The notes under the pieces were generated by a model that did no database searches, was not told where the DNA came from, and worked only from the letters and a program-made list of their open reading frames with translations. A stretch of DNA of 62,125 nucleotides. Origin: Oscillospiraceae bacterium (GTDB taxonomy: Bacteria > Bacillota > Clostridia > Oscillospirales > Oscillospiraceae). Shown here piece after piece: positions 32,706 through 40,791 of the stretch (position 1 is its first letter; each line of letters starts with the position of its first letter). A program made the position numbers and the translations under genes. The stretch covers positions 1-62,125 of the forward strand of contig CACXJE010000013.1 of NCBI GenBank assembly GCA_902767915.1, written 5' to 3'.

Positions 32706-33768
32706 AGGGTTGTATCAAATCCAGCAGCACCAAGGCGGTCAGGCTGTCCTGAACCACCCGGGCCCGGTGGACGATGCAGGGATCATGACGGCCGGTGAGG
32801 GTCAGCTCCACGTTCTCCCCGGCGGAGAGGTCCACGGTCTGCTGGGGCAGGCCGATGGAGGGGGTGGGCTTGACGGCGGTGCGGAAGATTAGGGGCATGC
32901 CGTTGGTGAGGCCCCCGTTGACGCCCCCGTTGTGGTTGGAGGCGGTGACCACCCGGCCGGCTTCCATCCGGAAGGGGTCGTTGGTCTCGCTGCCCCGGCC
33001 CTCCGCCAGGCCAAAGCCGTCCCCGAACTCCACCGCCTTCACGGCGGGGATGGAAAACAGGGCGTGGGACAGCAGCCCTTCCATGGTATCGAACCAGGGC
33101 TCTCCCAGCCCCGCAGGCAGACCCAGCACCGCGCTTTCCAGGATGCCGCCGACGCTGTCGCCGTCCTTGGCGGCGGTCTCGATGGCTGCCCGCATCTTCT
33201 CCCCGGCGGCTTCGTCCAGCACCGCAAAGGGCAGGCTGCCAAGGCGGGCCACGTCCTCCCCCAGGTCATCAAAGGGCCGGTCGGCAATGCCGGCCAGGCG
33301 GGCAATGTGGGTGCCGATGGTGACGCCGCGGCTCCGAAGGGCCCCGATCGCAATGGCCCCGGCCGCCACCAGGGGCGCCGTGAGCCGGCCGGAAAAATGC
33401 CCGCCGCCCCGGGGATCCCCAAAGCCCCGGTATTTCACAGAGCCGGTATAGTCCGCGTGACCGGGACGGGGCGTAGTTTTTAAGTTGACATAATCTTCGC
33501 TTCTCGCCTGGGTATTGGGGATCAGGATGCACAGTGGGGTGCCGGTGGTTCGGCCCTGATAGACGCCGGAGACGATACGGAAGGGATCCGGCTCCACCCT
33601 GGCGGTGGAAATGCGCCCCATCGGCCGGCGCAGGGCCAGCTGGGCCGCGATGAAGTCCTCGTTCACGTGGAGGCCGGGAGCAAGGCCGTCCACCACGCAG
33701 CCGATTTCCGGCCCGTGGCTCTCCCCGAACAGGGTGACGGTAACATTCGTTCCGAAGGTATTACGCAT
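32701..33768 (-). CDS. aroC: Chorismate synthase
   Basis: Removes phosphate from EPSP to give chorismate using reduced FMN. 355 residues, normal length. Signatures: GESHGPEIGCVVDGLAPG, the FSGRLTAP region after the RGFGDPRGGGH loop, and RHDPCIVHRARVV near the C-terminus. Its ATG overlaps the last codons and stop of the chorismate mutase-AroB gene by 8 bases (ATGCGTAA), so translation is coupled. The stop is formed by a palindromic repeat. Confidence 0.97.
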   Translation of the reverse strand: MRNTFGTNVTVTLFGESHGPEIGCVVDGLAPGLHVNEDFIAAQLALRRPMGRISTARVEPDPFRIVSGVYQGRTTGTPLCILIPNTQARSEDYVNLKTTPRPGHADYTGSVKYRGFGDPRGGGHFSGRLTAPLVAAGAIAIGALRSRGVTIGTHIARLAGIADRPFDDLGEDVARLGSLPFAVLDEAAGEKMRAAIETAAKDGDSVGGILESAVLGLPAGLGEPWFDTMEGLLSHALFSIPAVKAVEFGDGFGLAEGRGSETNDPFRMEAGRVVTASNHNGGVNGGLTNGMPLIFRTAVKPTPSIGLPQQTVDLSAGENVELTLTGRHDPCIVHRARVVQDSLTALVLLDLIQPL

Positions 33769-35065
33769 TCTGTATCCCTCCCTGAGGCAGCAGCGTTTGC
33801 AGCCGCTCCCGAAGCTGTGACAGCGTCATCTTCTCAAACTGCCAGCGGCCGATTTCCGGGACGGTGACCACTTCGATCCCGTCGGCACCGGCTTTTTTGT
33901 CATGGGCAACGGCGGCCAGCACCGCCTCCACGTCCACAGAGACGGTTGTGGGCAGCTCCAGCCCTTCCAGCACCGGCAGCAGCCGGGCCCGGACCGCCGG
34001 GCCGCACAGGGGCAGCATTCCCAGGGCCACGCACTCCCCATGGAGGAGGGCGCCCCGGCCGCTTTGGGCCGCCTCGATGCCGTGGCCCAGGGTGTGACCG
34101 AAGTTCAGCACCCGCCGCAGGCCGGCTTCCCGCTCGTCCTGCTCCACCACGGACTGTTTCAGCGCCACAGCCTGGGAGATCAGAGCTTCCAAATCCCCGG
34201 GGCCAGCCGGGTCCTCGAACCGGGTAAAGAGCGTCGGATCCAGGGTCAGGCCCAGCTTCAGAATCTCCGCCATGCCGTTGGACAGCTGCCTGGCGGGCAG
34301 GGTCCCCAGCACCTCCGGGTCCATCAGCACCGCCTTAGGCCGCCAAAAAGCCCCGATGGGATTCTTCGTCCCAGCAAAGTTCACGGCGGTTTTGCCCCCC
34401 ACGGCGGCGTCCGCCATGGCCAGCAGGGTGGTGGGCACGTTGTAGAAGTCCACGCCCCGCATGAAGCAGGCCGCCGCAAACCCGGCCAGGTCCCCCACCT
34501 TGCCGCCGCCTACCGCCAGGACGCAGTCCTGCCGGGTCAGGCCGTGGCGCAGCATGGCCTCCCAGACGTTGGCCAGCTGCTCCAGAGACTTGCTCTGCTC
34601 TCCCTTGGGCAGGGTAAAAATCGTATGGTGGGCGCATTGGGCCGCCAAGGCTTTCACATAGGCGGCGGGAACGCCGCTGTCTGTCACCAGGAAGACCCGC
34701 CGATCCAACCGGAACAGCTCCCCTGCCCGGGCAAGGGCCCCTCGTTTGATCACCACAGGGTAGTCGGTGAAGATCCGGGCCTCGTCAGCGTCGGTCCGGG
34801 GCAGCAGCGCGGTCTGATACGCCCGGGACAGCTCCAGCAGGCAGTCCTGGAGCCGGGCATAATAGGGCCGCAGGGCTGGATCCGGCATCCGGGCAGGCAG
34901 CTTCTCAAGGATGGCCCGTTCCCGTTCCGGGTCCCGGACCGGCAGGCCGCGCGCCTGTTTTTGGGCCGCGATTTCGGCAGCCACAGTCATCCGCTCCTGA
35001 AAGAGCCCGGCCAGCGCGGCATCAATACGGTCGATCTCCGCCCGCAGCTCCTGCAGTCTGTCCAT
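33761..35065 (-). CDS. Chorismate mutase/3-dehydroquinate synthase fusion
   Basis: 434 residues. Residues 1-90 are an AroQ-class chorismate mutase helical domain (MDRLQELRAEIDRIDAALAG; VRDPERERAILEKL). Residues about 100-434 are AroB: AVGGGKVGDLAGFAAACFMRG, NVPTTLLAMADAAVGGKTAV, and zinc ligands in LNFGHTLGHGIEAA. AroB makes the first ring of the pathway, while chorismate mutase acts after its end, toward phenylalanine and tyrosine. So the fusion joins non-adjacent steps. Start ATG at 35063-35065 with GGAGGAGG upstream. First gene of the operon. Confidence 0.93.
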   Translation of the reverse strand: MDRLQELRAEIDRIDAALAGLFQERMTVAAEIAAQKQARGLPVRDPERERAILEKLPARMPDPALRPYYARLQDCLLELSRAYQTALLPRTDADEARIFTDYPVVIKRGALARAGELFRLDRRVFLVTDSGVPAAYVKALAAQCAHHTIFTLPKGEQSKSLEQLANVWEAMLRHGLTRQDCVLAVGGGKVGDLAGFAAACFMRGVDFYNVPTTLLAMADAAVGGKTAVNFAGTKNPIGAFWRPKAVLMDPEVLGTLPARQLSNGMAEILKLGLTLDPTLFTRFEDPAGPGDLEALISQAVALKQSVVEQDEREAGLRRVLNFGHTLGHGIEAAQSGRGALLHGECVALGMLPLCGPAVRARLLPVLEGLELPTTVSVDVEAVLAAVAHDKKAGADGIEVVTVPEIGRWQFEKMTLSQLRERLQTLLPQGGIQNA

Positions 35066-35095
35066 AGTGCCCCTCCTCCTCGTTTGTTTGGGTCT

Positions 35096-35124
35096 ATTAT
35101 AGCAAACCCCACGTACAAATGCAA
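35096..35124 (-). promoter_or_regulatory. Promoter for the shikimate operon
   Basis: Minus strand TTGCAT (35119-35124), 17 bases, TATAAT (35096-35101), about 30 bases before the start of the chorismate mutase-AroB gene. Confidence 0.85.
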
Positions 35125-35165
35125 TGGGAGAACCTTCGGCCAGCGGCGCTGTTTTTCTCTGCATC

Positions 35166-35194
35166 TTGCTTTTTGTCTTCCGATCGTGTATAAT
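35166..35194 (+). promoter_or_regulatory. Promoter for the His-rich protein gene
   Basis: TTGCTT (35166-35171), 17 bases, TATAAT (35189-35194), divergent from the shikimate promoter. Confidence 0.83.
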
Positions 35195-35222
35195 GTAAAA
35201 AAAGCAGCATGGGGGTGTTGAA

Positions 35223-35756
35223 TTGGACCAGCCTTCTCAATTTCATATGACGGTTGTTACCAGAAAGCGACGGGAAGGCCCCTCCGGCAGCCGTCAGTCT
35301 GCCGCACCGGGCCCGAACGAGGCGGGACAGCACAGCCAGGCGGAAGAACACCGCCACAGCGGAGCGCATCACCATCACAGCGAAGCTCATCACCACAGCG
35401 GGGAGCACCGCTCCCACCGGCACTATCAGGATTTCGGCACCGTGAATCTGGGAACCCTCACAGAGCAGCCGGATACCCAACGGGAGTCCCTTCCGCAGGC
35501 CGCCAAGCCGGTCAGCGAGGACGCCCATCGGCAGGACACCTCCTTTTCCTCGGAGCAATACGCCATGCTTCTGAACCGGAAATTCCGAAAACGCAAGAGC
35601 AGCAGGCTCTCGATCGTCCTTCTGGTGGTCGGCGTCCTGCTGGTGATCTCAATTATGCTTTTTGTGTTTCTCCGCGGCCGCTCGGGCAGCAGCGACGAAG
35701 GCATTGAAACCCTGGAGCCTCTGGAGAGCTTCGACCTTGGAGACCTGGACGAATGA
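35223..35756 (+). CDS. Histidine-rich single-pass membrane protein, unknown function
   Basis: 177 residues from a TTG start (TGGGGGTG upstream); an ATG at codon 9 is the alternative. Twelve of the 25 residues at 43-67 are histidine, which suggests metal binding. A basic stretch (119-128, RKFRKRKSS) precedes one membrane segment (130-150), then a short acidic tail ending DLGDLDE. By the positive-inside rule, the His-rich part would be cytoplasmic. Not recognised as a named family. It has its own promoter and a hairpin terminator shared with the convergent CD1247-type gene. Confidence 0.65.
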   Translation: MDQPSQFHMTVVTRKRREGPSGSRQSAAPGPNEAGQHSQAEEHRHSGAHHHHSEAHHHSGEHRSHRHYQDFGTVNLGTLTEQPDTQRESLPQAAKPVSEDAHRQDTSFSSEQYAMLLNRKFRKRKSSRLSIVLLVVGVLLVISIMLFVFLRGRSGSSDEGIETLEPLESFDLGDLDE

Positions 35757-35783
35757 TCTGGCCGCATTTCGCAGCCAAAGCAA

Positions 35784-35830
35784 GTGCAAAAAACGCGTCG
35801 GCTTGAACAGCCGGCGCGTTGTTTTATTGT
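35784..35830. terminator. Two-way terminator between convergent genes
   Basis: 12-bp stem (35792-35803 with 35809-35820, one G-T pair). Plus strand continues GTTTTATTG; minus strand continues TTTTTTG. It would serve both the His-rich gene and the CD1247-type gene. Confidence 0.82.
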
Positions 35831-35834
35831 GGGA

Positions 35835-36302
35835 TCAGAAGGGCTCGCCTTCCTCCTCGTCATCCTCGTCATCCTCGTCGAACTCAAATTCCAGTTCCTC
35901 GCCGCACTTGGAGCAGGGCATGGAGCCGTTGAGCAGGTCCGCTTCGCTGAACTGCTGGACCTCTCCGCACTTGGGGCAGGTGACCTCATAGAGGGGATCC
36001 TCGTCGAAGTCGTACTCGTCCTCGTCGCCGAAGTCGTACTCGTCCTCGTAGTCGTCGTAGTCATCCTCGTCATCTTCGTCCTCGTCCATCAGGAACTCGT
36101 CGATGGCGTCCAGGTTTTCTTCGATTTCATCCAGCTCGTCAGACACCGCAATGGCGTTGTCTTCCAGATCGTCGATGGAAACTGCCATATCCTGGAGCAG
36201 ATCCACCACGGCCTTCAACAGGCGGTTCTCGTCCTTCTCGGTGTCCAGCTTGATGCCATCCATCAGGCCCTTGAGATATGCTGCTTTTTCGGATAATGTC
36301 AT
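35835..36302 (-). CDS. CD1247-type protein with zinc ribbon
   Basis: 155 residues from MTLSEKAAYLKGLMDG (ATG 36300-36302). N-terminal helical CD1247-type domain (1-70; LLQDMAVSIDDLEDNAIAVS), an extremely acidic Asp/Glu/Tyr stretch (about 73-105), then CPKCGEVQ...CSKCGEEL (four-cysteine zinc ribbon, about 112-136), and an acidic tail. The family is conserved in Clostridia with unknown function. It follows efp, its frequent neighbour. Confidence 0.8.
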   Translation of the reverse strand: MTLSEKAAYLKGLMDGIKLDTEKDENRLLKAVVDLLQDMAVSIDDLEDNAIAVSDELDEIEENLDAIDEFLMDEDEDDEDDYDDYEDEYDFGDEDEYDFDEDPLYEVTCPKCGEVQQFSEADLLNGSMPCSKCGEELEFEFDEDDEDDEEEGEPF

Positions 36303-36381
36303 GGTGATTGCTCCTTTCTTTTCAGTCCGATTGGGATGGCCGCAGAGGTCCGCGGCCACTACGGAATTGTCAACAGATGAA

Positions 36382-36951
36382 TCAGCCCTTGGCGCGGCCC
36401 ATGTATTCGCCGGTACGGGTGTCGATCTGGATCAGGTCACCCTCGTTGATGAACAGGGGGATCTTCACCTCGGCGCCGGTCTCAACGGTGCCGGGCTTCA
36501 GGGTGTTGGTGGCGGTGTTGCCGGCCAGGCCGGGCTCGGTATGGGTGACCTCGAGGATCACGAAGTTGGGGCACTCAACGCCGAAGACGTTGCCCTTGTA
36601 GGACAGGAGGGTGCACTCTTCGTTTTCCTTCACAAACTTGAAGGCGTCGGGCAGCACGTCCTTGCCCAGGGGGACCATATCGAAGGTCTCGTTGTCCATG
36701 AAGTAGTACAGGTCGCCATCGTTGTAGGAGTAGGCCATCTTCTTGCGCTCGACAAAGGCTTCCTCGAACTTGGCGGTGGGGTTGAAGGAGGTCTCGGTCA
36801 CGCCGCCGGTGATGATGTTTCTCATCTTGGTGCGAACAAAAGCCGCGCCCTTGCCGGGCTTGACGTGCTGGAACTCCACGACCTGATAAATCTTGCCGTC
36901 CATTTCAAAGGTCTTGCCGTTTCTGAAATCACCAGCGGTAATGGTTGCCAT
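36382..36951 (-). CDS. efp: Translation elongation factor P
   Basis: 189 residues, three beta-barrel domains; [20 protein letters not shown] is a typical N-terminus and [10 protein letters not shown] a typical end. EF-P relieves ribosome stalling on proline runs. The loop that carries the modified residue reads KPGKGAAFV, with lysine at the tip, so a lysine-type or no modification is expected. GGAGG precedes the ATG. It has its own promoter and is probably cotranscribed with the CD1247-type gene. Confidence 0.97.
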   Translation of the reverse strand: MATITAGDFRNGKTFEMDGKIYQVVEFQHVKPGKGAAFVRTKMRNIITGGVTETSFNPTAKFEEAFVERKKMAYSYNDGDLYYFMDNETFDMVPLGKDVLPDAFKFVKENEECTLLSYKGNVFGVECPNFVILEVTHTEPGLAGNTATNTLKPGTVETGAEVKIPLFINEGDLIQIDTRTGEYMGRAKG

Positions 36952-37015
36952 ATATGTTTCCTCCAAAATCGTTAGATATACAGGATTTCTGCCGTTCCGG
37001 CATTTTTACTGATAT

Positions 37016-37044
37016 AGTATACTACATACGCAGATAATTTGCAA
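37016..37044 (-). promoter_or_regulatory. Promoter for efp
   Basis: Minus strand TTGCAA (37039-37044), 17 bases, TATACT (37016-37021), about 60 bases before efp. Confidence 0.82.
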
Positions 37045-37059
37045 GCATTTTCTTTTCTG

Positions 37060-38124
37060 TCAGATGAAACGCTTGACGCCCGGGATGCAGCGCAGGAGAA
37101 TTGTGGCCGCCATGCAGGCTCCGAAGATCGCCAGCTCATAGAGCAGCATGGCGCCCATCGGATGCATGGCTTTGCTCAGGGCCAGGTAGACCCTCTCCAG
37201 CTCCTGTTTGCCCAGGTCCCCCAGCAGATAGATGCCGAAGGCCTGGGAGCCCAGGAAGGCCAGGATCCTGCCGGCGGCAGGGCGGTTCTCCAGTCCGCGG
37301 CACAGCCGGCGAGCCATCACAAACAGACAGGCGGCCTGGGTCGTGATGGTGAGCTGGATCCGGTTATCCAGGGCCAGGTAGGAATCGGGGTTTTTGCTGT
37401 AAAGTCCCCGGGTCCCCGTCAGCTCCCCGGCCAGGAGCAGGCAGAACACCAGCAGCGCAAGCAGAGCGGTCCTCCTCTTCGGCGCCGTATAGGTCTGCAG
37501 ATAGTGGCCCAGGAAGAGCAGTCCCGCATAAACGCTCAGGGCCAGATTGCCGTACCCGACGTTTAGCCGCAGGGCCTTGGAGAAGGCCGGCAGCAGCTGT
37601 ATCACGCCGCCCAGGCCCACCGACAGCAGAATCAGCAGCTGCTCCTCCCGCCGGGTGAGGGCTTGGGCAAGCTTGCGGAAGAAGGGCATGAACAGCACCA
37701 TGGCAAACCAAAGATAGAGATACCAAAGGGCTGTGGAGCTGCTGTAGAAGAGATTCTTGACGGCAAAGTAGAGGCCTAATCGTTTTTTGCCCTTCCAAAC
37801 ACCGTAGAAATAATAGCCGAGATTGGCCGCAAGCAGCACCGTCAGCGCCCGCAAAACCTGCCAGGGCCACCGCTTCCAGTCCGTCTGCCTGCCCAGGGAC
37901 AGGGCCCCGGAGATCATCAGAAAGAGAGGCACCGCAGCCTTGGACAGGAAAAACCAGGCCAGGGACAGATACCAGGTCGCGGAGGGCGACATGCTCTGAA
38001 AGATCCGGCTGTTGGTGTGATTGACAATGACAAAAAACGCCGCAGCCAGCCGCAGGAGGTCCAGATAGAGGATCCGGTTGTTTTCCCTTCCTACGGGTGC
38101 TTTCGACAGGCTGTTCCCTGTCAT
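37060..38124 (-). CDS. Acyltransferase-3 family membrane protein
   Basis: 354 residues, about ten membrane segments. YLDLLRLAAAFFVIVNHTNS near the N-terminus has the conserved R...H of OafA/WecH-type O-acyltransferases, which acylate cell-surface sugars or lipids. FLMISGALSLGR and a basic loop after it fit the family. Its ATG overlaps the pepP stop by 4 bases (ATGA). The acceptor cannot be told from sequence. Confidence 0.88.
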   Translation of the reverse strand: MTGNSLSKAPVGRENNRILYLDLLRLAAAFFVIVNHTNSRIFQSMSPSATWYLSLAWFFLSKAAVPLFLMISGALSLGRQTDWKRWPWQVLRALTVLLAANLGYYFYGVWKGKKRLGLYFAVKNLFYSSSTALWYLYLWFAMVLFMPFFRKLAQALTRREEQLLILLSVGLGGVIQLLPAFSKALRLNVGYGNLALSVYAGLLFLGHYLQTYTAPKRRTALLALLVFCLLLAGELTGTRGLYSKNPDSYLALDNRIQLTITTQAACLFVMARRLCRGLENRPAAGRILAFLGSQAFGIYLLGDLGKQELERVYLALSKAMHPMGAMLLYELAIFGACMAATILLRCIPGVKRFI

Positions 38125-39194
38125 GCCTCGATGATGATCAGCTCCTTGGGGCTGTGGGCCAGGATCTCAACCCCGTCTTCCTTGATGATCAGGCAGTCCT
38201 CGATACGGACGCCGAACTTGCCGGGCAGGTAGATGCCGGGCTCGGCGGAGCTGACGGAGCCCGCGGGCATGGGCTTGTCGTTGGAGGGGTTGCACATGGG
38301 GTGCTCATGGATCTCCAGGCCCAGGCAGTGGCCGTAGCCGTGGCCGAAGCAGTCGCCGTAGCCGGCCTCTGCAATCAGCTTCCGGGCAGCGCCGTCAATG
38401 GCCTGGCCGGTGACGCCGGCCTTGGTAATGGCAATGCCGGCCAGTTGGGCCTGGCGGACGGTCTCATAGACCTTCTTCATCTCGTCGGTGGCGTAGCCCA
38501 GGGCCACGGTACGGGTCATATCGGAGCAGTAGTCCTTGTAGACCACGCCGAAGTCCATGGTGATGAAGTCGCCCTGCTGCAGCTTCCGCTCGCCGGGCAC
38601 GCCGTGAGGCATGGAGGAGTTGGGGCCGGACACCACGATGGGCGCAAAGGACAGGCCCTCGGCGCCGTTCTTATAGAGGCAGTAAATCAGCTCCGCGCAG
38701 AGCTCCTTCTCGGTCATGCCAACCTTGATCCGCTTGCAGACCTCGGTGAAGGCCTTGTCGGTGATATTCTGGGCCTGGCGCATCCGCTCCAGCTCATATT
38801 CCTCCTTCACCACACGGAAGGCGTTGATGTCCTTCTGGCAGGGCACCAGCTTGGCGTTGAGCTTGTTCTCATAGCTGCGGAACTCGGCCACGGTCAGGAA
38901 TTCCTCCTCGAAGCCCAGGGTGAAGACCTCAAAATCGGCAATGGCTTCGTTGAGCTGCTTGATATAGCCGTTGTCCTTGGAGACCATGCGGACCTCAAAG
39001 CCCTTCAGGTTCTTTTCGGCGGTCTCGATGTAGCGGGAGTCGGTGAAGTAGCGGCAGCCCTTCTTGGAGACAATGGCCACGCCCTCGTCCACGTTGAACT
39101 CGGCGCAGTACTTCCGGGAGATGGCGCTGGTCAGCAGCAGGCCGTCGTAGGAGCCCTTTTCCAGCAGGGACAGGTATTTCTCTAAGTTTTTCAT
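38121..39194 (-). CDS. pepP: Xaa-Pro aminopeptidase (M24 family)
   Basis: 357 residues from MKNLEKYLSLLEKG (ATG 39192-39194, AAGGAG upstream). An N-terminal creatinase-like domain is followed by the pita-bread M24 domain with metal ligands in ITMDFGVVYKDYCSDMTRT (two Asp), GHGYGHCLGLEIHE (His), SAEPGIYLPG (Glu) and RIEDCLII (Glu). Removes N-terminal residues ahead of proline. Coupled by 4-base overlaps to yqeG upstream and the acyltransferase downstream; efp lies just beyond, a common pairing. Confidence 0.93.
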   Translation of the reverse strand: MKNLEKYLSLLEKGSYDGLLLTSAISRKYCAEFNVDEGVAIVSKKGCRYFTDSRYIETAEKNLKGFEVRMVSKDNGYIKQLNEAIADFEVFTLGFEEEFLTVAEFRSYENKLNAKLVPCQKDINAFRVVKEEYELERMRQAQNITDKAFTEVCKRIKVGMTEKELCAELIYCLYKNGAEGLSFAPIVVSGPNSSMPHGVPGERKLQQGDFITMDFGVVYKDYCSDMTRTVALGYATDEMKKVYETVRQAQLAGIAITKAGVTGQAIDGAARKLIAEAGYGDCFGHGYGHCLGLEIHEHPMCNPSNDKPMPAGSVSSAEPGIYLPGKFGVRIEDCLIIKEDGVEILAHSPKELIIIEA

Positions 39195-39697
39195 GGTGTT
39201 TTGACTCTCCTTTTTCTTGCGATCAATATAAACGGCTTCTCCGCCACGTGGCGAAGCTTCAGCCAAAAGTTATGCAGATGGATGGGCTTGACCAGAATGG
39301 ACATGGCCCCGGCACAGTTGGCCCCCAGAACGTCGGTGTAGATCTGATCCCCCACCAGGGCGGCCTGCTCCGGCTTCAGGGAAAACTGCTCCAGGCAGCG
39401 GCGGATCCCCCGGTTGAAGGGCTTTTTGGAGTGGGTCACGCAGCCGATGTGATGCGCCATGCAAAAGTCCTTTGCCTTGTTCTTTTTGCTGTTGGAAACC
39501 ACGCAAAGCCGGATCCCGCCCCGCTTCATCCCGTCGATCCACCGAAGGAGCTCCGGGGTGGGGGTTTTGGAGGTGTAGGGCAGCATCGTATTATCAAAAT
39601 CCAGCATCAAAAGCTCCCGGCCCTGCCGATGCAGAAACTCCGGGGTGATGTCCGTCAGCTTTTGAAAAATTGCTTTCGGCAGCAGCGAGAAGGGCAT
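39191..39697 (-). CDS. yqeG: YqeG family HAD-type phosphatase
   Basis: 168 residues. The HAD core has LMLDFDNTMLPY (nucleophile and general-acid Asp), VVSNSKKNKA (motif II) and LVGDQIYTDVLGAN (motif IV); there is no large cap domain. Bacillus YqeG belongs to this group; substrate uncertain. The stop overlaps the pepP ATG by 4 bases. First gene of yqeG-pepP-acyltransferase. Confidence 0.93.
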   Translation of the reverse strand: MPFSLLPKAIFQKLTDITPEFLHRQGRELLMLDFDNTMLPYTSKTPTPELLRWIDGMKRGGIRLCVVSNSKKNKAKDFCMAHHIGCVTHSKKPFNRGIRRCLEQFSLKPEQAALVGDQIYTDVLGANCAGAMSILVKPIHLHNFWLKLRHVAEKPFILIARKRRVKTP

Positions 39698-39758
39698 AGT
39701 CAGGTCCTCGCTTTCATAGGTTCTTTGTATAATATATCACGATCGGGGGACGTTGTCC

Positions 39759-40397
39759 ATGGAAAATTGCATATATTTTGCCGGGAATTCTGAACTTTCT
39801 GTGACCGAGCCGGCCCTGCTGCTGGGCTGGGGGTTTTCCGAGACCGGGCTGCGGCGGCCCGGCGCCCCTCGTTTCGGCTGCGCAGGCCTGGTGTTGGACG
39901 ACAGGGTCCTGCCGGGCCGAGGTGTTCTGGATGCTGCCGAGGCCGCCCTGCGGGCCGCCGGCGGCGTAGTGGTCTGTGACTTTGAGCGGCCGGCGGATCC
40001 GGTTTTGGAGGCGCTGCTGTCCCGGCTGGGGGATCTGGAGCTGGTGGTGCCGCCCCAGTATGCGGGCCTGCCCCACGCCGCCGTGCTGGCGGGGCCTTAC
40101 CTGCCGGGACTCTCCTTTCGCCGGTGGCTGACGGCGCAGCAGGCCAAATACGGCCCCGTAGTGCTGGACGGGGCCCCGCTCCGGCACCTGGTACGGCCCG
40201 GCTGTCCGCCGATTGGCTGGACGGAGCCCCTTCCCGATTCCGGAAGCTTCAATCCCGGCTCCGCCTGTCTCACCTGCCGCAGGCCGGAGGGCTTCCTGTT
40301 CTGGGACGACCGGGAAACCCTCCGCCGCCGCTGCGAAGCCGCAGGGGTTCCCGTAATCCTGCTGCAGCAGGAGTGGGAGAACCTGCCGCGGTCGTAG
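39759..40397 (+). CDS. Protein of unknown function
   Basis: 212 residues from the ATG at 39759 with GGGGGA eight bases upstream; a TATAAT lies at 39728-39733, but no good -35 box. Not recognised. It looks soluble and alpha/beta, with alternating strands such as GGVVVCDFERP, DLELVVPPQYAG and AAVLAGPYLPG that suggest a barrel or Rossmann-like fold, and a CLTC pair near residue 175. It is divergent from yqeG and is read toward the Cys-rich gene on the other strand. Confidence 0.6.
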   Translation: MENCIYFAGNSELSVTEPALLLGWGFSETGLRRPGAPRFGCAGLVLDDRVLPGRGVLDAAEAALRAAGGVVVCDFERPADPVLEALLSRLGDLELVVPPQYAGLPHAAVLAGPYLPGLSFRRWLTAQQAKYGPVVLDGAPLRHLVRPGCPPIGWTEPLPDSGSFNPGSACLTCRRPEGFLFWDDRETLRRRCEAAGVPVILLQQEWENLPRS

Positions 40398-40442
40398 GCA
40401 TCGCTTATGCCCGCACAGGTGGGCAGGATCGTACCCTGCGAG

Positions 40443-40474
40443 ACGAAAAGGGCCCACGGGTTTCCCCGTGGGCC
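40443..40474 (-). terminator. Terminator of the Cys-rich small protein gene
   Basis: 10-bp stem GGCCCACGGG/CCCGTGGGCC (40451-40460 with 40465-40474), 4-base loop, followed on the minus strand by CTTTTCG. Confidence 0.85.
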
Positions 40475-40489
40475 GGGCCTGGACCGGAC

Positions 40490-40681
40490 TCAGCAGCCGC
40501 AGCCGCAGTTGTTGTCGCAGCCGCAGCCGTTGTTGCAGCCGCAGCCGTTGTTGCAGCCACAGCCGTTGTTGCAGCCGCAGCCGCAGCCGCAGTTGCCGCC
40601 GTAGCCGTAACCGCCGCCCAGAAGCAGAACGATCACGATGAGGATCCACAAGTTGTTGCCAAAGAAGCCATTATTACACAT
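40490..40681 (-). CDS. Small cysteine-rich membrane protein with CGCNNG repeats
   Basis: 63 residues from MCNNGFFGNN (ATG 40679-40681, GGGAGG upstream). One membrane segment (about 11-22) and a Gly/Tyr linker, then residues 31-63 made of CG pairs and CNNG units with 13 cysteines in 33 residues. It has its own strong terminator, so it is a real short transcript. The tail could bind metal or cross-link by disulphides. Short Gly/Cys-rich membrane peptides occur around spore formation in Firmicutes, and a PdaA-like gene is next door, but no function is established. Confidence 0.72.
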   Translation of the reverse strand: MCNNGFFGNNLWILIVIVLLLGGGYGYGGNCGCGCGCNNGCGCNNGCGCNNGCGCDNNCGCGC

Positions 40682-40791
40682 ATTGCTACCTCCCGCAAAA
40701 GATCTTGCGCCTTCTCCCAAAGCCGAAGCGCTTCGGAAGGATTTCGCTCAATCCATCTTATGCGAAAGCCGCAATCCGGTGCATGCTTTCC

